Shown: one piece after another, positions 37,043 to 45,922 of the stretch
Position numbering within the stretch: position 1 is the first letter of the stretch
How the letters are laid out: every line of letters starts with the position of its first letter
Made by a program: the position numbers and the translations under genes
Assembly: GCA_016124805.1 (NCBI GenBank)
Contig: WGND01000001.1
Span: 124,001 to 188,000 of the forward strand
DNA length: 64,000 nt
Direction of reading: 5' to 3'
DNA from: Hyphomicrobiales bacterium
GTDB lineage: Bacteria; Pseudomonadota; Alphaproteobacteria; Parvibaculales; Parvibaculaceae
Notes under the pieces: model-generated
Seen by the model: the letters and a program-made list of their open reading frames with translations, nothing else
What the model was told of the DNA's origin: nothing
The model's database searches: none

Positions 37043-37498
37043 ATGACTGACTTCGTAAATTTCATCGCCCCGGCCTATGAATGGTTCAAGGCCTTCCATG
37101 TCATCTCGGTCATCTTCTGGATGGCCGGCATGGCCTATCTGCCGCGCCTTTTCGTCTATCATGCCGAAAGCGAGGCGGGTTCGGACAAGTCGGAGACCTT
37201 CAAGATCATGGAGCGGCGCCTGCTGCGCGGGATCATCAATCCGGCGATGATTGCGACCTTCGTCTTCGGCATTTTGATGGTGACGATCAATAGCGGCCTG
37301 CTCAGTGAAGGCTGGTTCCATGCCAAGCTGGCGCTGGTGCTTGTCATGGCCGGGCTGCACGGCTTTTTTGCCGCCCGCCGCAAGGATTTCGAGCGCGACG
37401 CCAATACATATTCCAGCCGTTTCTACCGCATCCTGAATGAAGGCCCGCCGGTGCTGGTGGTCTTCATCGTTATTCTGGTGATTATCCGGCCTTTCTAG
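37043..37498 (+). CDS. hemJ: Protoporphyrinogen oxidase HemJ
   Basis: HemJ oxidises protoporphyrinogen IX in the inner membrane, taking the place of HemG or HemY. The 151-residue protein has about four membrane helices. AFHVISVIFWMAGMAYLPRLFVYH carries the conserved heme-ligand histidine, and WFHAKLALVLVMAGLHGFF the conserved lysine. Its position right after hemH (12-base gap) completes the hemE-hemH-hemJ run, and no other protoporphyrinogen oxidase is seen in the window. Confidence 0.95.
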   Translation: MTDFVNFIAPAYEWFKAFHVISVIFWMAGMAYLPRLFVYHAESEAGSDKSETFKIMERRLLRGIINPAMIATFVFGILMVTINSGLLSEGWFHAKLALVLVMAGLHGFFAARRKDFERDANTYSSRFYRILNEGPPVLVVFIVILVIIRPF

Positions 37499-37547
37499 CC
37501 TGTGACTGCGTCGGGTCTGATTTTTGGTCGCTTTTGCCAAATTCCGT

Positions 37548-37602
37548 TTGAAAAATGACGGGTGTGCCTATATATCGAAGGTGAAGCCGGATCTCCTCCG
37601 GC
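37548..37602 (+). promoter_or_regulatory. Probable rho promoter and leader hairpin
   Basis: TTGAAA (37548-37553) and TATATC (37571-37576) are separated by 17 bases, a good sigma-70 layout. Six-base arms GCCGGA/TCCGGC at 37586-37602 form a hairpin at the transcript start. The resulting leader is about 275 bases, long enough for the Rho-dependent autoregulation known for rho genes. The rest of the 360-base gap shows nothing else clear. Confidence 0.5.
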
Positions 37603-37858
37603 GGCCTTACTGATGTTTTTACCCTGATGTGACAAGCAAGGGGTCTAAACAATGGATCCCTCGGGATCCGTTCCTTGCCCATCCCCCGGATCGCACAAGA
37701 ATAATTTGCGGCAGGCAGGGCAAACAGGCACGAAATTCCCTTACCTCGTTTCCGTCCATTCCCTCGCGCAGTTCACTTAACGGACAGGCTTATTTCCCGC
37801 CCCATTCGGTTTGCAGCCGCCAGCGGATAAAGCTTCTTCAAAATACCAGAGAGACCCC

Positions 37859-39124
37859 ATGCCGCAGATCACCCTGCAGGACCTGAAAGCCAAATCCCCC
37901 ACCGAATTGCTTGCAATTGCCGAAGAGCTTGAGGTTGAAAACGCCTCGACGCTGCGCACGCAGGACATGATGTTCGCGATCCTGAAGCAATATGCCGAAC
38001 AGTCGATCGACATCATCGGCAAGGGCGTTGTGGAAGTGTTGCCCGATGGCTTCGGCTTCCTGCGTTCACCCGAAGCCAATTATCTGCCAGGTCCTGACGA
38101 TATCTATGTCTCGCCCTCCCAGATCCGCCGCTTCTCGCTGCGCACCGGCGACACGGTGGAAGGCGAAATCCGCAGCCCCAAGGATGGCGAACGCTATTTC
38201 GCCCTGCTGAAGGTCAGCACGGTCAATTTCGAAAGCCCGGACAAGGCGCGCCATAAGGTTCATTTCGACAATCTGACGCCGCTCTATCCTGACTCCAAGC
38301 TCGAGATGGAAGTTGATGACCCGACGCTGAAGGACAAGTCCTCGCGCGTCATCGATATTGTCGCCCCGCTCGGCAAGGGCCAGCGCGGCCTGATCGTGGC
38401 GCCGCCGCGCACCGGTAAAACCGTGCTGCTGCAGAATATCGCCCATTCCATCACCACCAATCACCCGGAATGCTATCTGATCGTGCTGCTGATTGATGAG
38501 CGGCCTGAAGAAGTCACCGACATGCAGCGCTCGGTGAAGGGCGAGGTCATTTCCTCGACATTTGACGAACCCGCCGTGCGCCATGTGCAGGTGGCTGAAA
38601 TGGTCATCGAGAAAGCCAAGCGTCTTGTTGAGCATGGCCGCGATGTCGTCATCCTGCTCGACTCGATCACGCGTCTGGGCCGCGCCTATAACACCGTTGT
38701 GCCCTCCTCTGGCAAGGTCTTGACAGGTGGTGTGGATGCCAATGCGCTGCAGCGCCCCAAGCGCTTCTTTGGTGCGGCGCGTAATATCGAGGAAGGCGGC
38801 TCGCTGACAATCATCGCGACCGCACTGATCGATACCGGTTCGCGCATGGACGAAGTCATTTTCGAAGAATTCAAGGGCACGGGTAACTCCGAAATCATTC
38901 TCGACCGCAAGGTTGCCGACAAGCGCGTCTTCCCGGCTATCGACATTCTCAAGTCAGGTACGCGCAAGGAAGAGCTGCTGGTCGACAAGGGCACGCTGCA
39001 GAAAATGTATGTGCTGCGCCGCATCCTCAACCCCATGGGCACGGTCGATGCCGTCGAATTCCTGCTCGACAAGCTCAAGCAGACCAAGAGCAATGGCGAG
39101 TTTTTCGACTCGATGAATACCTGA
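37859..39124 (+). CDS. rho: Transcription termination factor Rho
   Basis: Rho is the hexameric RNA-dependent ATPase that ends untranslated transcripts. The 421-residue protein has the N-terminal helical domain ([19 protein letters not shown]), the cold-shock-like RNA-binding fold ([21 protein letters not shown]), Walker [13 protein letters not shown], Walker [17 protein letters not shown] and the Q-loop/R-loop region RKEELLVDK. The frame is open upstream, but ATG 37859 (AGAGAG just before) gives the standard N terminus. Confidence 0.98.
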   Translation: MPQITLQDLKAKSPTELLAIAEELEVENASTLRTQDMMFAILKQYAEQSIDIIGKGVVEVLPDGFGFLRSPEANYLPGPDDIYVSPSQIRRFSLRTGDTVEGEIRSPKDGERYFALLKVSTVNFESPDKARHKVHFDNLTPLYPDSKLEMEVDDPTLKDKSSRVIDIVAPLGKGQRGLIVAPPRTGKTVLLQNIAHSITTNHPECYLIVLLIDERPEEVTDMQRSVKGEVISSTFDEPAVRHVQVAEMVIEKAKRLVEHGRDVVILLDSITRLGRAYNTVVPSSGKVLTGGVDANALQRPKRFFGAARNIEEGGSLTIIATALIDTGSRMDEVIFEEFKGTGNSEIILDRKVADKRVFPAIDILKSGTRKEELLVDKGTLQKMYVLRRILNPMGTVDAVEFLLDKLKQTKSNGEFFDSMNT

Positions 39125-39150
39125 GGCAGAACGGGCCGATTTTTACAGCT

Positions 39151-39181
39151 TTTCCGGTCCTGCTGACAGCGGGGCCGGAAA
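39151..39181 (+). terminator. Strong hairpin after rho
   Basis: The two halves pair over 14 positions, two of them G-U, around a three-base loop: TTTCCGG (39151-39157) with CCGGAAA (39175-39181), then an inner stem. There is no U-tract after it, so its role as terminator is probable but not certain. Confidence 0.5.
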
Positions 39182-39231
39182 GGGCTAGCATTCTCCCAAC
39201 GCGCCATAAAAGCCCAAAAGGGAGAACGCCC

Positions 39232-39840
39232 ATGACCGACCATCCGACAGATGCCACGGAAGAACGCGCCACCTATAGAGCCATGCAGGAGAGCACGGCG
39301 GAGGACTGGGCGATTATCTCCAAGGCTGCCAAGCCTTTTTCAGCGGGTCTGCCCGGTCGCGTGCTCAATCATCTCAAACTGCTTGATGGTGACTTTGGCG
39401 GTTATCCCGTTGACCGCCTGACGCATTCGCTGCAGTCGGCGACCATGGCGCATCGCGCGGGCAAGGATGAGGAATATGTCGTCTGCGCCTTGCTGCATGA
39501 TATTGGCGACACGCTGGGCAGCTATAATCACGCCGAGATCGGCGCGGCCATTCTCAAGCCCTTCGTCTCTGAGGCCAATCACTGGATGCTTCAGAACCAC
39601 GGTATTTTCCAGGGCTATTATTTTTTCCAGCATCTGGGTCTTGATCGCGACATGCGCGAACAATATCGCGGCCATCCCCATTTCGAATATACCGCCCAGT
39701 TCTGTCATCTCTTTGATCAGAACTGTTTTGATCCGGCCTATGATCACATGCCGCTTGAGGCTTTTGTGCCGATGGTCGAGCGCGTGATGGCGCGCCCGAA
39801 GACGAGCATCTATATGCATCGTCCCCAGGCGGCGGAATAA
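39232..39840 (+). CDS. HD-domain protein, possibly of the PhnZ/MIOX-like oxygenase group
   Basis: The 202-residue soluble protein has an HD metal site: a histidine in DRLTHSLQSA (residue 65), the HD pair in CALLHDIGD, and further histidines in NHAEIGA and NHWMLQNHG. The spacing and the absence of a nucleotide-cyclase partner recall the mixed-valent diiron HD oxygenases (PhnZ, myo-inositol oxygenase) more than the phosphohydrolases, but this is only a suggestion. No phosphonate genes are adjacent. Its start has AGGGAGAAC upstream. Confidence 0.75.
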   Translation: MTDHPTDATEERATYRAMQESTAEDWAIISKAAKPFSAGLPGRVLNHLKLLDGDFGGYPVDRLTHSLQSATMAHRAGKDEEYVVCALLHDIGDTLGSYNHAEIGAAILKPFVSEANHWMLQNHGIFQGYYFFQHLGLDRDMREQYRGHPHFEYTAQFCHLFDQNCFDPAYDHMPLEAFVPMVERVMARPKTSIYMHRPQAAE

Positions 39841-39852
39841 CGCACAGCGCTT

Positions 39853-40824
39853 TTACGGCACGAGCACCGTTGCACCCGTTGTCTTGCGGCCTTCCAGATC
39901 CTGGTGGGCACGCACGGCATCGGCGAGCGGGTAATGCTGGTTGATTTCGACGCTGACGATACCCCTGGCGACAACATCAAAGACATCGGCAGCCCGCATG
40001 CGGAATTCTTCCGGCGTGAGCAGGTAGTGCACCATGGAGGGGCGCGTCACATAGAGCGAGCCCTTGCCGTTGAGGATGCTCAGGTCGAAGGGCGGGACGG
40101 GGCCTGAGGCATTGCCGAAGGAAACAAGCAATCCGCGCGGGGCGAGACAATCAATCGACATGGCGAATGTGTCCTTGCCGACCCCGTCATAAACGACCGG
40201 CAGTTTCTTGCCGCCGGTAATTTCAATCACACGCTCGACCACATTCTCTGTCGAATAATTGATGACATGATCATAGCCATGGGCGCGCGCCAGTTTGGCT
40301 TTCTCTTCCGAACCCACCGTACCGATGACGGTGGCGCCCAGATGCTTTGCCCATTGGCCCACAATCAGGCCCACGCCACCGGCGGCGGCGTGGAAGAGGA
40401 TCGTGTCGCCCTTGGCGACCTTGTAGGTGGCATGCAGCAGATATTGCGCCGTGATGCCCTTGAGCATCATGACGGCGGCCTGCTCATCGCTCACACCCTC
40501 AGGCAGTTTGACGATGCGTTCGGCGGGCGCATTACTGTATTCAGAATAGGCCCCCAGCGGACCTGAGCCATAGGCAACACGGTCGCCGATCTTGAAATCG
40601 GTAACGCCCTCGCCAAGCGCTTCGATGACACCGGCCGCTTCCAGACCAATGCCGGCTGGCAGCGGCAGGGGATAGAGACCGGAGCGGTGATAGGTGTCGA
40701 TGAAGTTCACACCGATGGCTGTATGCCGGATCGTCACCTGACCCTTGGCGGGGGCGGGCAGCGCCACCTCTTCAAGTGTCATCACCTCGGGGCCGCCAGT
40801 TTTGTGGATGCGGATGGCTTTCAT
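39853..40824 (-). CDS. NADPH:quinone oxidoreductase (zeta-crystallin type)
   Basis: The 323-residue MDR-superfamily protein lacks zinc ligands. It has IGVNFIDTYHRSGLYPLPLPAGIGLEAAG (seen in the parts NFIDTYHRSGLYP and GLEAAGVIE), the GDRVAYGSGPLGAYSEY motif and the NADPH loop FHAAAGGVGLIVGQWAKHLGA. This is the QorA pattern: reduction of quinones with NADPH. Its start is 20 bases from the end of the upstream LysE gene, and the two read in the same direction, so they may share a transcript. Confidence 0.92.
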   Translation of the reverse strand: MKAIRIHKTGGPEVMTLEEVALPAPAKGQVTIRHTAIGVNFIDTYHRSGLYPLPLPAGIGLEAAGVIEALGEGVTDFKIGDRVAYGSGPLGAYSEYSNAPAERIVKLPEGVSDEQAAVMMLKGITAQYLLHATYKVAKGDTILFHAAAGGVGLIVGQWAKHLGATVIGTVGSEEKAKLARAHGYDHVINYSTENVVERVIEITGGKKLPVVYDGVGKDTFAMSIDCLAPRGLLVSFGNASGPVPPFDLSILNGKGSLYVTRPSMVHYLLTPEEFRMRAADVFDVVARGIVSVEINQHYPLADAVRAHQDLEGRKTTGATVLVP

Positions 40825-40844
40825 GTTCTTGTCCTTGTTGTTGA

Positions 40845-41468
40845 TCAGCGACGCAGCAAAGCGAGACCGATGCCGGCGGATGTGAGCAGGGCGCCTGTGA
40901 CCCTGTTGCGGATGCGCTGGGCGCGTTCCCCCTTGAGATAGGGAGCCAGACGCCCTGCTGCCACTGCATATGCGCCATCCGACAGGGTGCTGATGACAAT
41001 AAACAGAATGGCGAGTGTGACGAGCTGCGGCGTTGGCGCGCTGGCGGATGAAATGAACTGCGGAAAGAAGGCCGCATAAAAAGCCAGCGTCTTGGGATTG
41101 GTGACCGAGATGATAAAGCCGCGCCGGTAGAGCGCGCCATGCTGGACGGGCAGGGGCGGTGTTGTGTCACCGCGCTCGATCGGGGCCCGCCAGCTTGCAA
41201 TGCCGAGCCAGACGAGATAGGCCGCGCCGATGAGCTTGAGTGCCTCCGACCAGGGGCCCATGGCCGAAAGCAGCGGGGCAAGGCCGAGCACGGTAAGGGC
41301 CATATGAGTGGAGAGGGCCGTGGTGGTTCCGGCAAGCGCGATCAGCGCGGCAAGGGGGCCATGCCGGATGCCGGTGGCCACCAGAAAGGTGACGACCGGC
41401 CCCGGTATGATGCAGAGAATGAAGGTGGCCGCCATGAAACCGACAAGCAGATCGGGCTGGACGGGCAT
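40845..41468 (-). CDS. LysE-family amino acid exporter
   Basis: The 207-residue membrane protein has about six helices and the family signature FILCIIPGPVVTFLVATGIRHGPLAALIALAGT (in parts PGPVVTFL and RHGPLAAL), then FIISVTNPKTLAFYAAFFPQF. LysE/RhtB proteins export amino acids or homoserine lactones; the substrate here is unknown. It is flanked by qor and the hydrolase gene on the same strand with short gaps. Confidence 0.9.
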   Translation of the reverse strand: MPVQPDLLVGFMAATFILCIIPGPVVTFLVATGIRHGPLAALIALAGTTTALSTHMALTVLGLAPLLSAMGPWSEALKLIGAAYLVWLGIASWRAPIERGDTTPPLPVQHGALYRRGFIISVTNPKTLAFYAAFFPQFISSASAPTPQLVTLAILFIVISTLSDGAYAVAAGRLAPYLKGERAQRIRNRVTGALLTSAGIGLALLRR

Positions 41469-41485
41469 GATGGTGACCAGACCTG

Positions 41486-42205
41486 TCAGCCCAGATGGCG
41501 CTTGAAGAAGGCCAATGTGCGGGCATTGGCTTCATCGGCCTGTGTCTTGTCGTAATGGGCACCGCCCACCCGGGCAAAGGCGTGATCCATTTCCGGATAG
41601 CGATGGATCGTGACAAGGGCATTGTCGTGGAGGCCCTTGACGATTTCTTCCTGGGCTTCCGGATTGACGAATTCATCCTTGCCGGCGATATGCAGCATGA
41701 GAGGCTTTTTGATGCCCTTGGCATCTGCAAGGCGCGTATTGATGGCGACGCCATAATAGCCGACGCTTGCATCGCAATCCGTGTGGCAGGCCGTGAGATA
41801 GGCCATCAGGCCGCCAAGGCAGTAGCCGACCGCGCCGACCTTGCCATTGGTCATGGGGCGCAGCGTGTCGATGGTGGCCTTGATATCGGTAATGCCGCCG
41901 GCATGATCAAACTTGCCGAAAAGCTCAAAGGCTTTCGCCCATTCTTCATCGGTCTTGTCGGTGATGTCGATGCCGGGTTCGATGCGCCAGAAAAGATCGG
42001 GGCAAAGGGCGACATAGCCCTGACGCGCGTAGTCATCGGCGATGTCGCGCATCACCTTATTGACGCCGAAAATTTCCTGAATAACGACAATGCCGGGAAA
42101 GGGGCCTGCGCCCGTCGCCGGTTTGGCCAGGTAGCCTGAAAACTGTCCGTCTGGTCCGCTGATCGTGATTGTCTGGCCGGTCAAGCTAATCTCCCTCGAA
42201 TTCAT
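41486..42205 (-). CDS. Dienelactone hydrolase family protein
   Basis: The 239-residue alpha/beta hydrolase has the nucleophile cysteine in GYCLGGLMAY, the aspartate in HIAGKDEFV and the histidine in PEMDHAFAR, the Cys-Asp-His triad of dienelactone hydrolase. IVVIQEIFGVN is the conserved oxyanion-side motif. Chlorocatechol-type genes are absent, so a generic carboxymethylenebutenolidase-like esterase is the safe reading. The start codon lies within one arm of a near-perfect inverted repeat (42193-42275). Confidence 0.93.
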   Translation of the reverse strand: MNSREISLTGQTITISGPDGQFSGYLAKPATGAGPFPGIVVIQEIFGVNKVMRDIADDYARQGYVALCPDLFWRIEPGIDITDKTDEEWAKAFELFGKFDHAGGITDIKATIDTLRPMTNGKVGAVGYCLGGLMAYLTACHTDCDASVGYYGVAINTRLADAKGIKKPLMLHIAGKDEFVNPEAQEEIVKGLHDNALVTIHRYPEMDHAFARVGGAHYDKTQADEANARTLAFFKRHLG

Positions 42206-42275
42206 CAGTCTTTTGGGGGGTGGTCTGTGAGATGGTCGGGGGGACTCTAACGGGCCAAGACTGATGAATCGAGGG
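42193..42275. repeat. Inverted repeat covering the hydrolase start codon
   Basis: The left arm 42193-42212 (read CCCTCGAATTCATCAGTCTT) and the right arm 42257-42275 (AAGACTGATGAATCGAGGG) are inverted copies, identical except for one missing base, with 44 bases between. In a minus-strand transcript coming from the small upstream gene the arms would pair and bury the hydrolase ATG. The G-rich loop contains repeated GGTC words. Confidence 0.7.
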
Positions 42276-42304
42276 GGAAGCCGGACTTATTTATCAGCTC
42301 TGAT

Positions 42305-42496
42305 TTACCAGCGCTGGTCGCGCTGGGCGTCGGACATTGTCATCTGGGTCATCTGGCGGGCAGCGCCGGCCTGCTCGCCAGCCATGCGGCGGGCGGCGGA
42401 TTTGTTGCGGGCTGCGGCCTCGCGACGGGCTTCGCCCGTCATGGCGACGTCGAAAACATTGGTATAGCTGTTTGCATATTTTGCGAAGATGTTCAT
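42305..42496 (-). CDS. Small hypothetical protein
   Basis: The 63-residue protein begins MNIFAKYANSYTNVFD and is rich in alanine, arginine and methionine (EARREAAARNKSAARRM, ARQMTQMTM), suggesting one or two amphipathic basic helices. There is no signal peptide. A second ATG 12 bases upstream (42508) is also possible. It is divergent from the LysR gene and reads toward the hydrolase. I recognise no family; the coding call rests on composition, a clean start and position. Confidence 0.5.
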   Translation of the reverse strand: MNIFAKYANSYTNVFDVAMTGEARREAAARNKSAARRMAGEQAGAARQMTQMTMSDAQRDQRW

Positions 42497-42544
42497 TTTA
42501 TTCACCATTGGTCTTTCTATGAGCGGAAGATGATGCTCATGCGA

Positions 42545-42592
42545 TATAATCTCAAGCGATCTCTTTTCACCGCAGATGTTAGAAAAACTAAC
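42545..42592 (+). promoter_or_regulatory. lysR promoter with a LysR-type T-N11-A box
   Basis: A perfect TATAAT lies at 42545-42550. GTTAGAAAAACTAAC at 42578-42592 is a 5-5-5 inverted repeat of the T-N11-A form bound by LysR regulators. The box lies between the predicted transcription start and the lysR ATG, so autorepression is likely. The -35 match is poor. Confidence 0.55.
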
Positions 42593-42594
42593 CT

Positions 42595-43554
42595 ATGGCA
42601 ACCCGTCGACTTCCCACGCTCAGCGCCCTGAGGGCCTTTGAAGCCGCCGCCCGGCTGGGCAGTTTCAGCCGCGCGGCTGATGAGTTGCATGTTACCCATG
42701 CGGCCATAAGCCATCAGGTGCGCCGACTTGAGGAAGAGCTTGAACTGTCGCTTTTTCACCGGACCGGCCGGGCGGTGGAACTTACCGATACCGGTCGTCG
42801 CCTGTTGCCGGTGCTGACAGCCGCCTTTGACCAGATTGCCGAGGTCTGGCAGCAGATTCAGGGTAGCGAAGGTGGCCCACTCACGGTTTCCGTTGAGCCC
42901 TCCTTTGCCGCGCGCTGGCTGGTGGTGCGGCTTGGCAAATTCTATCGCGCCCATCCCGATATCCAGCTGCGGCTGATGCCATCGGGCGAACTGACCGAGT
43001 TTGACCGGGAGGATGTGGATATCGGCATACGCTACGGTCTGGGCGGCTGGGGCGATGTGGTGGCCGAGAAGCTTTTCGAGGCAACGGAATATCCGGTCTG
43101 CGCGCCGACGCTTCTTGATCCGGCAAGGCCGGTCCTCAAGCCCGAGGATCTGCAGGCCTATCCCCTGCTGCATGAAGAGACGATGGGGCACTGGCTGAAC
43201 TGGCTGAAGGAAGCGGGCGTCGAGGAGCCCGGTTGGGCCGCGCGCGGACCGCTCTTCATCGAGGCCAGTTTGGCGCTTCAGGCGGCCGCCGCGGGGCAGG
43301 GTGTGGCGCTTGCCAATGATGCGCTCGCCATGGCCGATCTGGCCGAGGGGCGGCTGATCCGGCTTTTTGATATTGGTGTGCCGGATGAGGAAGCCTATTG
43401 GCTCGTCTATCCCGAGCGCAGTGTGCGCAAGCCCAAGGTGCTCGCCTTTCGCAACTGGCTGCGCGAGGAAGCGGGCCTGCCGCCCGAGCCGATCAGGATA
43501 CTGAAAGAGAACGCGCGTCCGAGAGGGCGGAAGCCAGGCTCAGGCCATCCGTAA
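42595..43554 (+). CDS. LysR-family regulator, GcvA-like
   Basis: The 319-residue protein has an N-terminal winged HTH (about 1-65): LSALRAFEAAARLGSFSRAADELHVTHAAISHQVRRLEEEL. The HVTHAAISHQ recognition helix and the HPDIQLRLMPSGELTEF.REDVDIGIRYG ligand-domain region resemble the GcvA/AmpR-like branch. It is divergent from a small gene and the hydrolase-LysE-qor run, which may be its target by the usual LysR rule. Its 3' end overlaps the convergent thioredoxin-domain gene by 62 bases. Confidence 0.92.
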   Translation: MATRRLPTLSALRAFEAAARLGSFSRAADELHVTHAAISHQVRRLEEELELSLFHRTGRAVELTDTGRRLLPVLTAAFDQIAEVWQQIQGSEGGPLTVSVEPSFAARWLVVRLGKFYRAHPDIQLRLMPSGELTEFDREDVDIGIRYGLGGWGDVVAEKLFEATEYPVCAPTLLDPARPVLKPEDLQAYPLLHEETMGHWLNWLKEAGVEEPGWAARGPLFIEASLALQAAAAGQGVALANDALAMADLAEGRLIRLFDIGVPDEEAYWLVYPERSVRKPKVLAFRNWLREEAGLPPEPIRILKENARPRGRKPGSGHP

Positions 43555-45532
43555 CCGGCAGCGAGCAGACCTCGCCGACACAGACATAGGCGGTGGGCCT
43601 GCCGTCCATTGCCTGCTTGCCATGCGCCGGATGGGCTGCGGGCAGGGTGGCGCCGTCTGCGATCTCCGTCAGGATGCGATCGGGCAGTGACAGCGACAGC
43701 ACCGCCTGCCGCAGCTCATGGCACGCGGTTTCCTCGCCGATCAGCACGATCTGGATAGGGCGCAGTCTTTTTTCCAGACTGCAGAGATAGGACCCGAGCG
43801 GGAAGAGGTTGCGTTCGATCTCGCCGCCAAAGCTTCTGAGAAGCGCATCGGCGCGCGCCATCCATTCCATGTTGCCGGAGACAAAGGCAAGCGTTGTGAA
43901 AAGGCCAGGCAGCGTGCCGTTGGCGGCTGGTGTGGCATCGTCATTGACCGTCCGTCTACGGACGATAAGGCCGGGGGCGTCGTCGGCGGTATAGAAATAG
44001 CCGCCATGTTCAGCGTCGCGATAATGGGCCTCAAGCTCATTGGCGAAATCTGTCGCGTCATCCAGATAGGAGGGGGCTTGTGTTGCCTCGTGAAGGGCGA
44101 GGCTTGCGCTGATCATGTTGGCCAGATCATCGACCATGGCACGATGCTGCAAATGGCCGGCGCGCCAGGCGTGAAAAAGACGCCCCTCCTGCCGCATGGT
44201 TTTGAGAATGAAGCGATAGGCGCCGACGGCTCTCTCGATCCAGCCTGTGTTCCCAAAGGCGAGGCCGGCGCGGGCGAGTGCCGCAATCATCAGGCCGTTC
44301 CAGTCGGTCAGAATCTTGTCGTCAAAGCCCGGACGGATGCGTTTGGACCGTTCAGCCAGCAGACGCTCGCGCAATGGTCTCAGCATGGCCTCTTCGCTTT
44401 CGCGCCACGGCTCATCGGCCTGGGCGATGCGGTTGAGGATATTTTTCTCTTCCCAATTGCCTTCTGCGCTGACGTCATAGGCTGCATTGAAGGGCACGGC
44501 ATCGGGACCGAGCAGGGTGCTGATTTCCCATGCCTGCCAGACATAGAACTTGCCTTCCTCGCCTTCGCTGTCGGCATCGAGTGAGGCGGCAAAGGCCCCG
44601 GTCGTATCGGGCGTCATCATCTCGCGGGCGAGCCAGTCAATTGTCTCGCGGATGCGGGCAGCATAGAGCGGCGATTTTGTTTCCTGCCAGACGCTCGTCA
44701 TCAGGTCGATCAGCAGGGCATTGTCATAGAGCATCTTTTCAAAATGCGGGGCGAGCCATCGCGCATCTGTCGAGTAGCGTGAAAAGCCGCCGCCCAGATG
44801 ATCATAAATGCCGCCCTGGCACATATGGTTCAGTGCCTTGATCACGGCATCCTTGGATGTCTGATCCTTGCGGCGAAGGGCATGGCGCCAGAGCACATTG
44901 AGGATGCCGGTCTGGGGGAATTTGGGCGCACCCTGAATGCCGCCATTGACGGGATCCATCAGTGACTGGAATTTCTCAGCCGCCAGATCAAGCATGGCGG
45001 GATGGGGTTCGCCCGCTCTTGATGTCGCCGCTTCCGTCAGGAGGCCCTTGGCAAGGGCAGCCCGGTTGGTCTCGATCTTTTGCGGCTCCTCGCGAAAGAG
45101 TCGGGCGATTTCCGTCATCAGCTGAATGAAGCCGGGGCGGCCGAATTTGGGTTCCTTAGGGAAATAGGTGCCGCCCCAGAAGGGTTCGCCATCGGGCGTC
45201 AGAAACATGGTCAGCGGCCAGCCGCCCTGTTCGCCCAACATGTGGAGGGCTGACATATAGATCGCGTCAATGTCGGGACGTTCTTCCCGATCGACCTTGA
45301 TGTTGATGAAATTGGCATTCATCACCGCCGCTACCTCGTCATCCTCAAAGCTTTCATGGGCCATGACATGGCACCAGTGGCAGGCGGCATAGCCGACAGA
45401 GAGAAGAATGGGCTTGCCCTGACGGCGGGCTTCGCCGAGCGCCGTCTCGCCCCAGGGATACCAGTGCACGGGATTGTCCTTGTGCTGCTGGAGATAGGGG
45501 CTGACTTCCTGGGCGAGAAAATTGCGTGACAT
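43493..45532 (-). CDS. YyaL-like thioredoxin and glycan-epimerase-fold protein
   Basis: The 679-residue protein starts [24 protein letters not shown] and has an N-terminal thioredoxin-like DUF255 domain (residues about 1-165) with [14 protein letters not shown] holding a CxxC pair, followed by an (alpha/alpha)6 barrel like N-acylglucosamine 2-epimerases ([33 protein letters not shown]). The family is widespread with unknown function; human SPATA20 is a relative. ATG 45532 has GGAG seven bases upstream. The 3' end overlaps lysR by 62 bases. Confidence 0.9.
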   Translation of the reverse strand: MSRNFLAQEVSPYLQQHKDNPVHWYPWGETALGEARRQGKPILLSVGYAACHWCHVMAHESFEDDEVAAVMNANFINIKVDREERPDIDAIYMSALHMLGEQGGWPLTMFLTPDGEPFWGGTYFPKEPKFGRPGFIQLMTEIARLFREEPQKIETNRAALAKGLLTEAATSRAGEPHPAMLDLAAEKFQSLMDPVNGGIQGAPKFPQTGILNVLWRHALRRKDQTSKDAVIKALNHMCQGGIYDHLGGGFSRYSTDARWLAPHFEKMLYDNALLIDLMTSVWQETKSPLYAARIRETIDWLAREMMTPDTTGAFAASLDADSEGEEGKFYVWQAWEISTLLGPDAVPFNAAYDVSAEGNWEEKNILNRIAQADEPWRESEEAMLRPLRERLLAERSKRIRPGFDDKILTDWNGLMIAALARAGLAFGNTGWIERAVGAYRFILKTMRQEGRLFHAWRAGHLQHRAMVDDLANMISASLALHEATQAPSYLDDATDFANELEAHYRDAEHGGYFYTADDAPGLIVRRRTVNDDATPAANGTLPGLFTTLAFVSGNMEWMARADALLRSFGGEIERNLFPLGSYLCSLEKRLRPIQIVLIGEETACHELRQAVLSLSLPDRILTEIADGATLPAAHPAHGKQAMDGRPTAYVCVGEVCSLPVTDGLSLASALSDARSLSVS

Positions 45533-45622
45533 ATTTGGCTCCGGGCGGTTCACTGCCTGTCACTGCGTTATGAACGCTATATGGGATGAGCGAAACCCCC
45601 TCGACGAGAAAGAGATCAGCAG

Positions 45623-45898
45623 ATGAAGGTCAAAGTGGATGTGGACCTGACACCGGAGGAAGCCCGCAAGCTGATGGGCCTGCCGGAGATCGAGCCCATG
45701 CAGCAACGCATTCTGGCCCAGATGGAAAAGCAGCTGAGCACCAATCTCTCCTATATGGATCCCGAAGTGGTGATGCGCACAATCATGCCGGTTGGTGCGC
45801 AGGGCATGGAAAAGCTGCAGGACCTGCTCTGGGGTGTGGCGGGCGCGGCCATGGGCAAGGGTGGTCGCAAGTCCGACAGTAAAAAGAAGGCCGACTAG
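45623..45898 (+). CDS. Small conserved protein, DUF6489-like
   Basis: The 91-residue protein starts MKVKVDVDLTPEEARKLMGLPEI and ends in a basic lysine-rich tail. The TPEEAR...GLPE pattern and PVGAQGMEKLQDLLW resemble a small alphaproteobacterial family (DUF6489), without known function. It has no signal or membrane segment and a C-terminal amphipathic helix. It lies 24 bases before mnmE on the same strand and may be co-transcribed with it. Confidence 0.75.
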   Translation: MKVKVDVDLTPEEARKLMGLPEIEPMQQRILAQMEKQLSTNLSYMDPEVVMRTIMPVGAQGMEKLQDLLWGVAGAAMGKGGRKSDSKKKAD

Positions 45899-45922
45899 GC
45901 CGCTTCAGGAGATCGATTCGGT

